From assembly GCA_026967495.1 (NCBI GenBank), contig CP114060.1, forward strand, positions 4,898,001 through 4,962,000: a stretch of DNA of 64,000 nucleotides, given 5' to 3'. Under the pieces are notes generated by a model. It searched no databases, was not told the origin of the DNA, and saw only the letters and a program-made list of their open reading frames with translations. The DNA is from Rouxiella badensis. GTDB lineage: Bacteria > Pseudomonadota > Gammaproteobacteria > Enterobacterales > Enterobacteriaceae. The translations under genes and the position numbers were made by a program. Positions 25,874 through 34,930 of this stretch are shown here, in pieces (positions within the stretch are counted from its first letter, which is position 1; every line of letters begins with the position of its first letter).

Positions 25874-27060
25874 TCAGTTCTGCGCCTTCCAGCTCAGGAA
25901 CTCCTCCCTGACCGCGCGCAGCATTTCTGGGCTCTCGATCAGGTCAACTGCCGTCATCGCCAGCGCCTTGGCTGCGTTGAGCATCGCCGCCAGACCCGCC
26001 TCGGAACCGGCGGCCTCGGCAAACTCCGGCGTATGCGGCATGACGTCACCGATGCGCAGATAAGGGTGGATAGCCGCCGTTATCTGGCTCACGTTGCCGA
26101 TATCCGACGAGCCTATACCGCCGCTGCGCGGAGGCGGAACCACCTCAATGCCCAGCGCGTCAAGGTTCTGCCTGAAAAACTCGGCCAACGTGAGGTTGTT
26201 GTTACGTTCGGCATAGGTCAGCCCCTCTTCGATTTCGAGGCGCGCACCGCTCATATCGGCCGCGCCCTGCGCCGCCGCAAAGACTTTGTCACGTACAGTG
26301 CTTAGGCCTTTTACCGTATTGGCGCGCAGCAGGAATTTGGCTTCGGCATAGGCGGGAACGATATTGGTGGCGCTGCCGCCGTGGGTAATAATGCCGTGCA
26401 CGCGCACGTCGTCGGTAAACAGCTGGCGCAGGGCGTTAATGCCGACAAAGGTGTGGATCACCGCATCAAGCGCACTAATGCCGTTTTGTGGCGCTGACGC
26501 CGCGTGCGCCGCCTTGCCGTAAAATTTGAACACCGCATCGACGCAGGCCAGTCCTCCACGTACTACCATGGTCTTGTCGCGTGGATGGAACATCATCGCC
26601 GCGTCGTGGTGGTCGAAAAACCCCTTCTCGGCCAGGATAATTTTACCGCCGCCCTCTTCCTCGGCCGGGGTACCTATGACCTCGATACGCCCGCTAAGCT
26701 CAGGAAAACCGGTCTTTAGCGCCAGCGCAGCGGCTATCGATGCGGTCCCGATCAGATTATGACCACATGCGTGGCCGAGGTCTGCCAGCGCGTCATACTC
26801 CGCCAGTAGTGCAATAGTCGGGCCGGGTTTGCCGCTGTCGAAGGTGGCGCGAAAGGCAGTAGGCAGCCCCCCAGCCCTTCCTCAATCTCAAACCCCGCCT
26901 CGCGCAGCGGGGCAATAAGCGCTGCCGCAGAAGCGACCTCCTCAAAACTCAGTTCAGGATTGGCATGAATATGCAGAGCGAGCTGCTTTAACCGGGGAGC
27001 AAGGTTATCGAGGGTATAAATAATTTTATTCTTTTGTTCTATTTTGGTGCATTCCGACAT
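25874..27060 (-). CDS. M20 family amidohydrolase (AbgB/HipO-like), one frameshift
   Basis: Zinc hydrolase of the M20D group (hippurate or aminobenzoyl-glutamate hydrolase type). Starts with LALHIHANPELSFEEVASA; after the shift continues LLAEYDALADLGHACGHN (metal-binding), VIGTPAEEEGGGK (catalytic Glu) and the lid domain AAHAASAPQNGISALDAV. The frame breaks at a C6 run (26867-26872, G6 on the coding strand); one more base joins the parts into 395 residues, the family length. Probable undercall. First gene of the operon with the binding protein and M28 peptidase, divergent from a LysR regulator. Confidence 0.88.
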
Positions 27061-27234
27061 GATATTTCCCTGAGCTGGTGCAGAGTAATTCCTGATATAG
27101 GCTTAATCTGGCGGCCTTTGTGGCGTGATTAGCGGTAAACATCAGAAATAGGGGATTTTCTGCCTGCCGTCCAATTAAGTGTTTTTATCTCACGCCCCTT
27201 TCATGCAAAAATTCTTTTATGGCTTGAATAAACG

Positions 27235-28101
27235 GTGGTATCAATCGTGAATGAAAAAGACTGGCTCATTATTCACAGCGTCTATCAGCACAAAAATATT
27301 ACCCGCGCCGCAGAGCAGCTTTACACCTCGCAACCGGCCCTGAGTTATCGGCTTAAACAGATCGAGCGCAAGCTTGAGATTCGGCTGTTTGAAGAGGGCC
27401 ATAAAGGTCTGGTGTTCAGCGCACAGGGTGAATATCTGGCGCAGCACGCACAGAAGGTGTTACGCGACCTACAGCAGCTCAAGGAGAATCTGCACAGTCT
27501 GGAGATGGCGCAACAGGGTGAAATAGCCATTGGCGTGTCGAGCAACTACGCCGCTTATCGCCTGCCGCCGCTGTTGAGCCGTTTTCGGCAGTCGCATCCC
27601 GGGATTCGTATCAATCTGATGAGCGGCCTGAGCGAGGAGATTTTCACGCTGTTGCAGCGCGGCGAGATTGATATCGCCATCGTTAAAGATGACTACCACT
27701 GGAAAGAAGGCAAGGAACTGATTGATGAGGACGACTATCTGCTGATCGGCCAGCAAGACTTTGATTTTGCACTATTGCCCCACCTGCCGCAGATTCGCAT
27801 TGTTCACGGCCAGCACGTCACACAGTTGCTCGAACGCTGGTGGAACGCCAATTTTTCTCACGCACCGAATATTGCGATGACCGTTGATAAAATTGAGGTT
27901 TGTCTCGGTATGGTCACTCATGGACTGGGCTACGCGATTATTTCAAGCTATCTCCCATTACCTGACAGCCTGTATCGTCGCCCCATTACCCTCGGGGGCC
28001 AACCGGTGAAAAACCGCACCTGGCTGCTGTATCGCTATAATCTTCAATCTTCGCCGATGATGCAGTCATTTATTAATATTCTAAAAAGTAACCAACCATA
28101 G
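27235..28101 (+). CDS. LysR-type transcriptional regulator
   Basis: 288 residues with the LysR helix-turn-helix KNITRAAEQLYTSQPALSYR near residue 20 and a periplasmic-binding-like effector domain (GEIAIGVSSNYAAYRLPPLL). Start is GTG at 27235 or GTG at 27247. It is divergent from the M20/binding protein/M28 operon across about 170 bp, the classical LysR arrangement, and is followed 66 bp later in the same direction by an N-hydroxylase gene. Either or both may be its targets. Confidence 0.9.
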   Translation: MVSIVNEKDWLIIHSVYQHKNITRAAEQLYTSQPALSYRLKQIERKLEIRLFEEGHKGLVFSAQGEYLAQHAQKVLRDLQQLKENLHSLEMAQQGEIAIGVSSNYAAYRLPPLLSRFRQSHPGIRINLMSGLSEEIFTLLQRGEIDIAIVKDDYHWKEGKELIDEDDYLLIGQQDFDFALLPHLPQIRIVHGQHVTQLLERWWNANFSHAPNIAMTVDKIEVCLGMVTHGLGYAIISSYLPLPDSLYRRPITLGGQPVKNRTWLLYRYNLQSSPMMQSFINILKSNQP

Positions 28102-28167
28102 CGCGCGGGGCAAAAAGCCGATTTCTATCGTCTATGATTAATAGACCTTAATCAGCGAGCAACGGAT

Positions 28168-29445
28168 ATGACTCTTGATCTTATTGGGGTCGGTATTGGC
28201 CCTTTCAATCTCAGTCTGGCAGCGATGGCAAAGGACAGTGGCCTGATACGTAGCGCTTTTTTCGATGCCAATAGCGAATTTGGCTGGCATCCCGGCATGC
28301 TGCTGCCCACGGCCACGATGCAGACTTATGTTTTGCAGGATTTAGTCACCACGGTCTCTCCGCGCAGTGAATTCTCGTTCATCAACTATCTGGTCGAGCG
28401 CAAAAAAATTTATCGTTTTCTGGCAACAGAGCAGTTAATCATTAGCCGCGACGAGTTTTCAGATTATCTGCGATGGGCATGCGATAAGATGCCAAATCTG
28501 CACTTCTCACACCCGGTAGAGCAGATTGATTTTAACGACAGCGAGGGGTGTTTTGAGGTACAGACTTCGCAAGGAAAATTCCAGTCACAGCATATCTGTT
28601 TAGGCACCGGTCACGCCCCCTGGGTGCCGAAAGCGGCGCAGTCGGCGCTGGGGAAAAATTGCTTTCACGCGGCAGAAATCGCCCTGCTGGAGCCGGACTT
28701 TACCGGCAAAAGGGTGATCATCGTCGGCGGCGGCCAAAGCGGCGCTGACGTAATGCTCAACACGCTCGACGGCCACTGGGGAGAACCGGCAAACCTGAGC
28801 TGGCTGTCGCGTCGCCCCAATTTTCAGCCGCTGGACGAATCAATCTTTACCAATGAGTACTTCACCCCGGAATACGTAAACTATTTTTATACTCTGCCGG
28901 AAGAGGTTCGCCAACAGGAGATAAGGACGCAGAAACTGCCGTCGGACGGCATCAGCTACCATACGCTGGAGAAAATCTATCAGCATCTTTATCACAAGTT
29001 TGATGTGCTGCAACAACCGCGCAACGTCTCCCTGTTGCCGCATCGTGCCTTGAAAAGCGTCATCCGCCGCGCCGAGGATCGCTTTGAGTTGAAGGCTGAG
29101 CATGGGCTGAGCCAATGCGATGAGCATTTTGAGGCTGACATCGTGATTTTAGCCACCGGCTATCGTCCTGGACTGCCCGAGTATCTCAAACCGCTATTGG
29201 AGAGAATCCCTTACGATGGGGAGCAGCATCTGCCGCTGGAGGCGAATTTTAATCTTCGCTGGAACGGACCGGATACTCACCGTATTTATGCGGTCAATGC
29301 CGGGATCCACAGCCACGGCAGCGCCGAGGGCCAGTTGACGCTCACCGCCTGGCGCTCGGCAAAAATCATCAATCACCTGTTGGGCAAGGCGCATTACGAC
29401 ATAAGCCCCAGCCAGTCATTGGTGCAGTGGTGGCCGGGGAAATAG
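28168..29445 (+). CDS. siderophore-type amine N-hydroxylase (lysine/ornithine/diamine monooxygenase family)
   Basis: FAD/NADPH-dependent N-hydroxylating monooxygenase (IucD/PvdA/AlcA family) that makes hydroxamate precursors. 425 residues: FAD motif DLIGVGIGPFNLSLAAMAKD at the start, FGWHPGMLLP and MQTYVLQDLVT, NADPH motif VIIVGGGQSGADVM near residue 190, and ILATGYRPGLPEYL near residue 330. It could be a lysine 6-hydroxylase or a cadaverine/putrescine hydroxylase; these are not separable by eye. No siderophore synthetase, acyltransferase or receptor is in the window, and no clear Fur box was seen. Confidence 0.85.
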   Translation: MTLDLIGVGIGPFNLSLAAMAKDSGLIRSAFFDANSEFGWHPGMLLPTATMQTYVLQDLVTTVSPRSEFSFINYLVERKKIYRFLATEQLIISRDEFSDYLRWACDKMPNLHFSHPVEQIDFNDSEGCFEVQTSQGKFQSQHICLGTGHAPWVPKAAQSALGKNCFHAAEIALLEPDFTGKRVIIVGGGQSGADVMLNTLDGHWGEPANLSWLSRRPNFQPLDESIFTNEYFTPEYVNYFYTLPEEVRQQEIRTQKLPSDGISYHTLEKIYQHLYHKFDVLQQPRNVSLLPHRALKSVIRRAEDRFELKAEHGLSQCDEHFEADIVILATGYRPGLPEYLKPLLERIPYDGEQHLPLEANFNLRWNGPDTHRIYAVNAGIHSHGSAEGQLTLTAWRSAKIINHLLGKAHYDISPSQSLVQWWPGK

Positions 29446-29449
29446 CGTT

Positions 29450-30332
29450 TTACAGCCTGATACTGCCGTCGATGAGGGTGACTGTTTCACCGCCAATCCA
29501 CGGTTGCTGCTGCCCATAGCGCACAAAAACTCGACCATCGCGGTGACGCTGCGTGCCCTGACGAACGCGGTAATGCTGCGAGGTCTCGCCGCCGTCCGGG
29601 AAGTTAAGCTGCTGAAGTACGCGCGCCAGACAGGCATTGGCGCTGCCAGTAACCGGGTCTTCCACCAGCTGGTTTTGCTCAACCAGCAAAGCTCTTACTT
29701 CATAGTCTACCGCTGCCCCTGGCGGATGCGGACCATAAATTGCCAGGCCATTCACGCCAGCCTGCTTTTGCAGTGCGGCAAGTGCGTCGATGTCGGCCTC
29801 AACCCGCAAACAGGCTTCGGCGTCAGGCATTCTGACCACCAACCAGCTGATGCCCATCGTGACGACCCAGGCGTCAACGTTAGTCTGGCGACCGCCATGC
29901 TGCATGGCGTCATCAAGCAGCGAATAGAGCGACGCGGGCAATACTGAAATCTCGGCGCTCGGCGCGGCAAACGCCAGCCCGCCCTCAGGAAGAAGCTTAA
30001 CGGAAACCAGGCCGACGCCGCACTCCTGAATCAGCGTACCCGGCGTTTTAGGGACCAAACCAGACTCCAGCAGCGCGTGCGCCGTCCCCAGCGTCGGGTG
30101 GCCGGCGAACGGGAACTCGGTATCGGGGGTGAAAATACGCACGCGGTAATCGGCGCGTGGGTCGGTAGGCGGCAAGGCGAAGGTCGTCTCCGACAAATTT
30201 GTCCAGCGGGCAAAGGCCTGCAACTGCGCGTCGCTCAAGCCCTCGGCATCAAGAACAACGGCCAGCGGATTACCCTTCAGGGAACTCGGCGGTAAAAACA
30301 TCGACCTGCTTAAAACGGCGTTTAACGGACAT
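29450..30332 (-). CDS. PhzF family isomerase/epimerase, one frameshift
   Basis: PhzF-like isomerase of unknown substrate. The conserved start RFKQVDVFTAE (ATG at 30332) is in one frame, and LKGNPLAVVLDAEGLSDAQ onward in another; the core includes NLSETTFALPP, FTPDTEFPFAGHPTLGTAHA and VEDPVTGSANACL. The catalytic Glu is that of NLSETT. One extra base near 30281-30287 (GGAACTC where GGAGCTC would fit) explains the break and would give TAELLKGNP and 293 residues, the family length. It is convergent with the N-hydroxylase gene; their stops are a few bases apart. Confidence 0.87.
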
Positions 30333-30385
30333 AAAATAGGCTCTTAAGAAAATATTTAGAAAGTAAACGGCTTGATTAAGACGAC

Positions 30386-30909
30386 TCAGCGCGGGTGTTG
30401 CTGTTTGCGGAGCAAATCGACGTAGGCTTGATCTACCAGCTCCTGACGCTGGATATCGAGTCGTTCGAGTAAATCTTCGGCGATGGCAATCCCCTGCTCT
30501 TCGGTCTCATGGTCTTCGAGTACGACTTCAAACTCGAGATAGTCGCCGAGATGCTTGACGCGATCCAGATGCAGCCGGGTCTGCCCGACCATGAACAGCG
30601 TACGCTGTTTTATCACCCGACCGGCGCTGCCGTAGGCTAGCGTCAACGTTTCACGAAGCCCGTCAGGGTCCTGTGTTTCAGAAAGCGAATAGAAACTGGT
30701 TTTCGGACCCGCACGATCGGCGCGCTTGTAAAAAATCAGCTCACCGCTGTCGAGTACAGCTTGCGCAGCTTGAGGCGGCCGTGCGGACAAACAAAGAAAG
30801 TGTCATCCTGGTCGATAAGCTCTGGCACACCGTCGGCCAGCAGCGCTATCTTGGCGTACAGCGCAGAAAAATCATCAATCCGTGCTTTGATTTCAACATT
30901 ACGAGCCAT
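30386..30909 (-). CDS. CYTH domain protein (class IV adenylate cyclase/CyaB-like), one frameshift
   Basis: CYTH-superfamily protein (CyaB / thiamine-triphosphatase-like) that acts on triphosphate substrates. MARNVEIKARIDD with the ExEIK-type motif opens the protein (ATG 30909); GRLKLRKL is followed by a frame change, then SGELIFYKRADRAGPK, VIKQRTLF, TRLHLD and LEFEVVL carry the alternating basic and acidic residues of the triphosphate tunnel. One missing base near 30752-30757 joins the parts into 174 residues. A GAGCTC may underlie this site too. Whether it makes cAMP is unknown. Confidence 0.82.
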
Positions 30910-31056
30910 GGCAAACTCCATAAACAGCGGGGAATAACTCAGTCTATCACTGCAATATGAAGCTATCAGTTTCAACCACTTTTTGCAGTTGATAATGTGC
31001 AGTAACCCTATAAACTCATTGGCATTACGCACTAAGGCCGGAGGCCCAAGTCAAGA

Positions 31057-31497
31057 ATGATATGGATTATGATTGCTGCACTGGTTGTCGTTTTTGTGGT
31101 GGGATACTGGTTCATGACCGCGGATACGCGAAAGGCCAATGACTCGCTGGCCAGCCTGTTAAAAATCAAGCCGGTATATATTGATTCCATGCTGCTGGAG
31201 ATGGGTAAACGTCAGAGTGCGATGTTTATTCGCTCGATTAGCGGGGGCTACGCGGAAGAAATTCGTAAGGCGGCGTATATTGTTTTTATCTATCACACGT
31301 TTATCAAAGATGCCTCGGACGAAAACATTGCCCACTGGCGTAACGTGCTGGTGCGCGCGCATCTCGATCCGGTGCTAACCAGCGAACACGCGGAGCTGGC
31401 GCTGTTTTACTTCTCGGAGCTTGATATCGAGCCTTTCGAGCTGGCACAGTTTCGCCGCAGCTACAATGAGACCTTCAACCAACTGCATCTGGTGTAG
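31057..31497 (+). CDS. DUF1198 family membrane protein (YicN-like)
   Basis: 146-residue protein of unknown function. An N-terminal membrane anchor (MIWIMIAALVVVFVVGYWFM) precedes a helical cytoplasmic domain with KPVYIDSMLLEMGK and FRRSYNETFNQLH. The start MIWI and overall layout match E. coli YicN. Single gene divergent from the CYTH protein. Confidence 0.75.
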   Translation: MIWIMIAALVVVFVVGYWFMTADTRKANDSLASLLKIKPVYIDSMLLEMGKRQSAMFIRSISGGYAEEIRKAAYIVFIYHTFIKDASDENIAHWRNVLVRAHLDPVLTSEHAELALFYFSELDIEPFELAQFRRSYNETFNQLHLV

Positions 31498-31550
31498 CAA
31501 GACGGCCTGGTCTGCTTCCCCCAAGACGTTGGGGGAAGGGACAAAACCGA

Positions 31551-31886
31551 TTATCTGAAAACGTTGTCCAGATAATTGGCGAGCAACTGGCGTGAGCTAA
31601 AGCCGTGGCAGATGCCGTAGTACGCGGTCACTTCGCTCTCAAGATCGAGAGGAAACTGGGTGTAGACACCGCTGCTGCGAAACGACGCGGTCGGTTCGGC
31701 AAAGCGTTCGCTGCGCTCCTTCATCGCCGGATGAATCACCAGCGCCGTGCGACCAAAACGTGCTTCGCGGTTTACGTAAACGTAATGATCCCCACGGCGA
31801 TAGCCATAGGCTTTATCGTCGACAAAATCCCGTTCAAATCCTGATGTTTCTAAAACTTTTGCCACTTCGTCGGGCCGTAAATACAT
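31551..31886 (-). CDS. conserved small protein, possibly DUF2002-like
   Basis: 111 residues, no signal peptide or membrane segment. MYLRPDEVAKVLETSGFERD, GYRRGDHYVYVNREARFGRTALVIHP (seen in part) and YYGICHGFSSRQLLANYL suggest a compact alpha/beta domain. Family assignment is tentative, and the function is unknown. A good ribosome site (GAGCGAGG) precedes the ATG. Confidence 0.6.
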   Translation of the reverse strand: MYLRPDEVAKVLETSGFERDFVDDKAYGYRRGDHYVYVNREARFGRTALVIHPAMKERSERFAEPTASFRSSGVYTQFPLDLESEVTAYYGICHGFSSRQLLANYLDNVFR

Positions 31887-32055
31887 GGTTTATCCTCGCT
31901 CTCAAAACTGCAAAGCGACCTTACCGCAATAAACCTGCCAAACAATGCATTTACGTCTTAATGAGGGGAATTTAGGATTTATCTAAGCTTTTCCCGGCAG
32001 GATCTCACCTTCCTGCCGGGAATGTTTAACAAATTACCGTCTTTTTAGATTTAAC

Positions 32056-33252
32056 TTATTGACCGTCATTTTGCATTTGCGCATCACGCATCATCTTCAG
32101 CGTAATAAGCATCGCCAGCAGGACCATAAAGGCGGCAGCGAGATAGATAGACGGGGTACCGAAATGTGAAATAACCAGTCCGGCAACCGGGCCGGTAATG
32201 CCCAGCCCGAGATCCAGAAACGCTGAGTAGGTTCCTAACGCCGTGCCCTGATTCTGCTGAGGTACCTGTTTCACCGCCTCGACGCCGAGCGCAGGAAACA
32301 CTAGCGAGAAGCCAGAACCGGTCAGGAACGCGCCAATTTCAACGCTGAACGGGCTGTGCCCGTGCCAAATCATCAGCAGGCCAATGATTTCAATCACAAA
32401 CGACACCACGGAGACTTTCAGGCCGCCGAAACGAGCAATATTGCTCCCGAAGATCAAGCGCATACCCACGAATCCAAGACTGAAGACGGTCAGCGTAAAC
32501 GCCGCGCCCGACCAGCCTTTGTCGGCATAATAGAGGGTGATAAAGGTCGCGATTACCCCGAAGCCGATGGTGCCGAAGCCTAATCCCAGGCCGTGCATCC
32601 AAATTTTGCCGACCACGGTACGAAACGCCAGACGTTTACCGGTGACGACAGTAATGGCCGGCTTGGTGCTCGCCAGCGCAATCGCCAACGCGGCAATAAT
32701 CAGGATAGTGACGGCGACCCCCACCAGGCCCCAGTGCGCGTTAAGGAAGACGCCTAAGGGCGCGCCCGCCGCCATCGCGCCGTAGGTGGCCACGCCGTTC
32801 CACGAAATCACGCGTCCGGTATGAATCGGATTGGTTGCGCCGATGCCCCATAGGATAGTGCCGGTGGCGGCAAAGCTCTCCCCTACGCCCAGAAATACGC
32901 GGCCCACGCAGAGCAGAATCAGGCTCAGCATCGGTGTAGCGGTGGTTAACGAGGCGAATACGTACATTAAGCCACTTATTCCGCAGCAGGAAAGGCCAAA
33001 AATAACCACTTTCTTGGGACCAATGTGGTCAGCGTAACGCCCTGCATGAGGTCGGCTGGCCAGGGTCGCGAAATATTGCACGCTGATAATCAGGCCCGCG
33101 AGAACCGAATTAAAGCCAAGTTTGCCGTGTACGAATCCGGGCAATACCGCGAGCGGTAAACCGATACTCAAATAGCAAACGAAAGTAAAAATAACTATCG
33201 ACAGTATGCGTTTATTCAACTGTAAATTAGTTTGGAACTTAGTGGGTGACAT
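32056..33252 (-). CDS. MFS transporter, YhhS/YfcJ family
   Basis: 398-residue inner-membrane major facilitator with twelve predicted membrane segments. The intracellular loop-2 motif ASRPHAGRYADHIGPKKVVI is the hallmark GxxxDxxGPK sequence; VGRVFLGVGESFAATG and ALGVEAVKQVPQQNQGTALG fit the YhhS/YfcJ (UPF0226) group, linked to efflux of arabinose-like sugars or herbicides in E. coli. The actual substrate is unknown. Single gene, transcribed away from ygaM. Confidence 0.85.
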   Translation of the reverse strand: MSPTKFQTNLQLNKRILSIVIFTFVCYLSIGLPLAVLPGFVHGKLGFNSVLAGLIISVQYFATLASRPHAGRYADHIGPKKVVIFGLSCCGISGLMYVFASLTTATPMLSLILLCVGRVFLGVGESFAATGTILWGIGATNPIHTGRVISWNGVATYGAMAAGAPLGVFLNAHWGLVGVAVTILIIAALAIALASTKPAITVVTGKRLAFRTVVGKIWMHGLGLGFGTIGFGVIATFITLYYADKGWSGAAFTLTVFSLGFVGMRLIFGSNIARFGGLKVSVVSFVIEIIGLLMIWHGHSPFSVEIGAFLTGSGFSLVFPALGVEAVKQVPQQNQGTALGTYSAFLDLGLGITGPVAGLVISHFGTPSIYLAAAFMVLLAMLITLKMMRDAQMQNDGQ

Positions 33253-33585
33253 TGACTGGCCTGGATGGTGATCACAGTTTTGAGGAATTCACAGCATAAA
33301 CAGGTTTTTCCGCCCTGCAAATGAAAATACGTTTTAAAAATGTCATCAATTGTCACACCGGCCGCTTTTTTGCAGATAAATCTGAGCCATAGGCTGCAAT
33401 CCCGCGCCAGCCCTGAAGAAAATCACACTGCGCAAGGTACAAAAAAGCTGATTTTCATCTTCAGATTGCGCATTAAACACTCAGATACACGTGATATCGG
33501 TCACAGGGCATTATATTGGGCTATGCTTAATTCAAGTCTTAAAACCAGGCTTCAAAATAAAAGAGTTCATAACAAGGAGAGCTTA
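33253..33585. other. Intergenic region upstream of ygaM
   Basis: About 330 bp between the divergent MFS and ygaM genes. No gene is supported. It holds a CRP-like site at 33490-33505 and a TATATT -10-like sequence near 33511. Confidence 0.55.
33490..33505. promoter_or_regulatory. CRP-like site upstream of ygaM
   Basis: CGTGA-TATCGG-TCACA matches the CRP consensus TGTGA-N6-TCACA at nine of ten positions, 81 bp before the ygaM ATG. Confidence 0.55.
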
Positions 33586-33894
33586 ATGTTTAAGAAAACA
33601 GAGAAATTTGAACGTAATGCCGATGAAGATATTACTTTGCTGGCTGACACCTTGGATGAAGTATTGAAATCCGGTAATTCAAAAACCAAGGAAGAGCTGG
33701 AGAAAATTCGCGGCAAGGCAGAAGGCGTATTACGCGATGCCCGTTCCCGCTTTAACGGCAACACAAATTTGACCCAGCACGCTCGAGACGCTGCCAGCCA
33801 GGCCACCGATTATGTGAAAGAGAATCCATGGCACGGTGTCGGAGTCGGTGCCGCCGTGGGTATCGTCTTAGGGGTTTTACTGGGCCGTAAATAA
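33586..33894 (+). CDS. ygaM: ElaB/YqjD/DUF883 family protein YgaM
   Basis: 102-residue inner-membrane-anchored protein of the family whose members (ElaB, YqjD) bind stationary-phase ribosomes. Helical coiled-coil body (LADTLDEVLKSGNSKTKEELE), DARSRFNG, then the characteristic YVKENPWHGVGVGAAVGI motif and a C-terminal membrane helix ending GVLLGRK. ATG 33586 follows AAGGAGAG. Its place just before nrdHIEF matches E. coli ygaM. A strong terminator follows. Confidence 0.88.
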   Translation: MFKKTEKFERNADEDITLLADTLDEVLKSGNSKTKEELEKIRGKAEGVLRDARSRFNGNTNLTQHARDAASQATDYVKENPWHGVGVGAAVGIVLGVLLGRK

Positions 33895-33929
33895 GGCCTT
33901 TCGACCACGCCAAAATAATCTTTCGCGTT

Positions 33930-33973
33930 AAAACGCCCCAATGCAGGTGATGCCGCATTGGGGCGTTTTTTTA
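33930..33973 (+). terminator. Terminator of ygaM
   Basis: Stem AAACGCCCCAATGC / GCATTGGGGCGTTT around a short loop followed by seven T residues. Confidence 0.92.
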
Positions 33974-34110
33974 TTGCGGCAAAGACAATCAGCTTAATAT
34001 GTGAGCGATTTCACCTTTACAAAAATTCTTTAAAAAATCGAAAAAAAGCTAAGCCTGATTCCACGCGGCCTGTCGGCCTTTTCCGTATGTTCGGTAATCA
34101 ATCATGCAAA

Positions 34111-34158
34111 AAGCCTATATCTAGGCGGGTTGATAAATACAGCCACTACATCTAGTAT
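34111..34158 (+). promoter_or_regulatory. Pair of NrdR boxes upstream of nrdHIEF
   Basis: CTATATCTAG (34115-34124) and CTACATCTAG (34146-34155), each within a 16-bp NrdR-like box, are exactly 31 bp apart, three helical turns. This is the usual spacing for co-operative NrdR repression of ribonucleotide reductase operons. Confidence 0.82.
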
Positions 34159-34277
34159 TCTTTTCATCGAATACGGATAACCCTTCGATACTCATCTTAC
34201 GGCTTATCTCCTGCAAGATACGCGGAATATAAGCCGTAAACGTTTCAGTCATCTTACCCTAAAGGTAAATGCGAATC

Positions 34278-34517
34278 ATGAGCATAATCATTTACAGCAA
34301 GCCAGACTGCGTGCAATGCAACGCCACTTACCGTGCTATGGATAAACATGGCATTGATTACCAAGTTGTCGATTTAACGCAGGACGCTCAGGCATTAGGT
34401 CAGGTTCGTGCGCTGGGTTATCAGCAAGTTCCCGTCATTGTCGCCGGTGATGACCACTGGTCAGGTTTCCGTCCTGATAAAATCACCGCGCTGCGCCAAC
34501 TGCAAGAAACACACTGA
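34278..34517 (+). CDS. nrdH: glutaredoxin-like protein NrdH
   Basis: Electron donor for the class Ib ribonucleotide reductase NrdEF, reduced by thioredoxin reductase. 79 residues with the active site CVQC near residue 11 and the family C-terminal motif WSGFRPDKI. The start may be ATG 34278 (MSIIIYSKPDC) or ATG 34269, three codons earlier; the AAAGG ribosome site is close to the upstream ATG. First gene of nrdHIEF, 8 bp before nrdI. Confidence 0.95.
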   Translation: MSIIIYSKPDCVQCNATYRAMDKHGIDYQVVDLTQDAQALGQVRALGYQQVPVIVAGDDHWSGFRPDKITALRQLQETH

Positions 34518-34525
34518 GGCAGGCC

Positions 34526-34930
34526 ATGAGCTGTCTGGTGTATTTTTCGAGCAAGTCGGAAAACACCCACCGCTTTGTCGGCAAACTGGGTTTGCCCGCA
34601 GTCAGAATACCGATTGCACCTCAAGGCGAAAAACTGCGAATGGATTGCCCCTACATTTTGCTGGTCCCCAGCTATGGCGGCGGAACAGCGGTCGGGGCAG
34701 TCCCCAGACAGGTGATCCACTTCCTCAACGACGAACACAATCGTTCACTCATTCGCGGCGTTATTGCCGCGGGTAACACTAATTTCGGCGCAGCGTACTG
34801 CATTGCCGGTGAAATCGTCTCGCAGAAGTGTAAGGTCCCCTACCTTTATCGCTTTGAACTGCTGGGCACACCGGACGACGTTGCAAAGGTCAAGCAGGGA
34901 GTAACTGAATTTTGGCAGCGACAGAACTAG
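34526..34930 (+). CDS. nrdI: flavodoxin-like NrdI
   Basis: Flavodoxin that supplies superoxide to assemble the Mn(III)2-tyrosyl radical of NrdF. 134 residues with FMN-binding SSKSENTHRFVGKL near the start and SYGGGTAVGAVPRQV and AGNTNFGAAYCIAG loops. Typical length. Its end overlaps the nrdE start by 19 bp. Confidence 0.96.
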   Translation: MSCLVYFSSKSENTHRFVGKLGLPAVRIPIAPQGEKLRMDCPYILLVPSYGGGTAVGAVPRQVIHFLNDEHNRSLIRGVIAAGNTNFGAAYCIAGEIVSQKCKVPYLYRFELLGTPDDVAKVKQGVTEFWQRQN

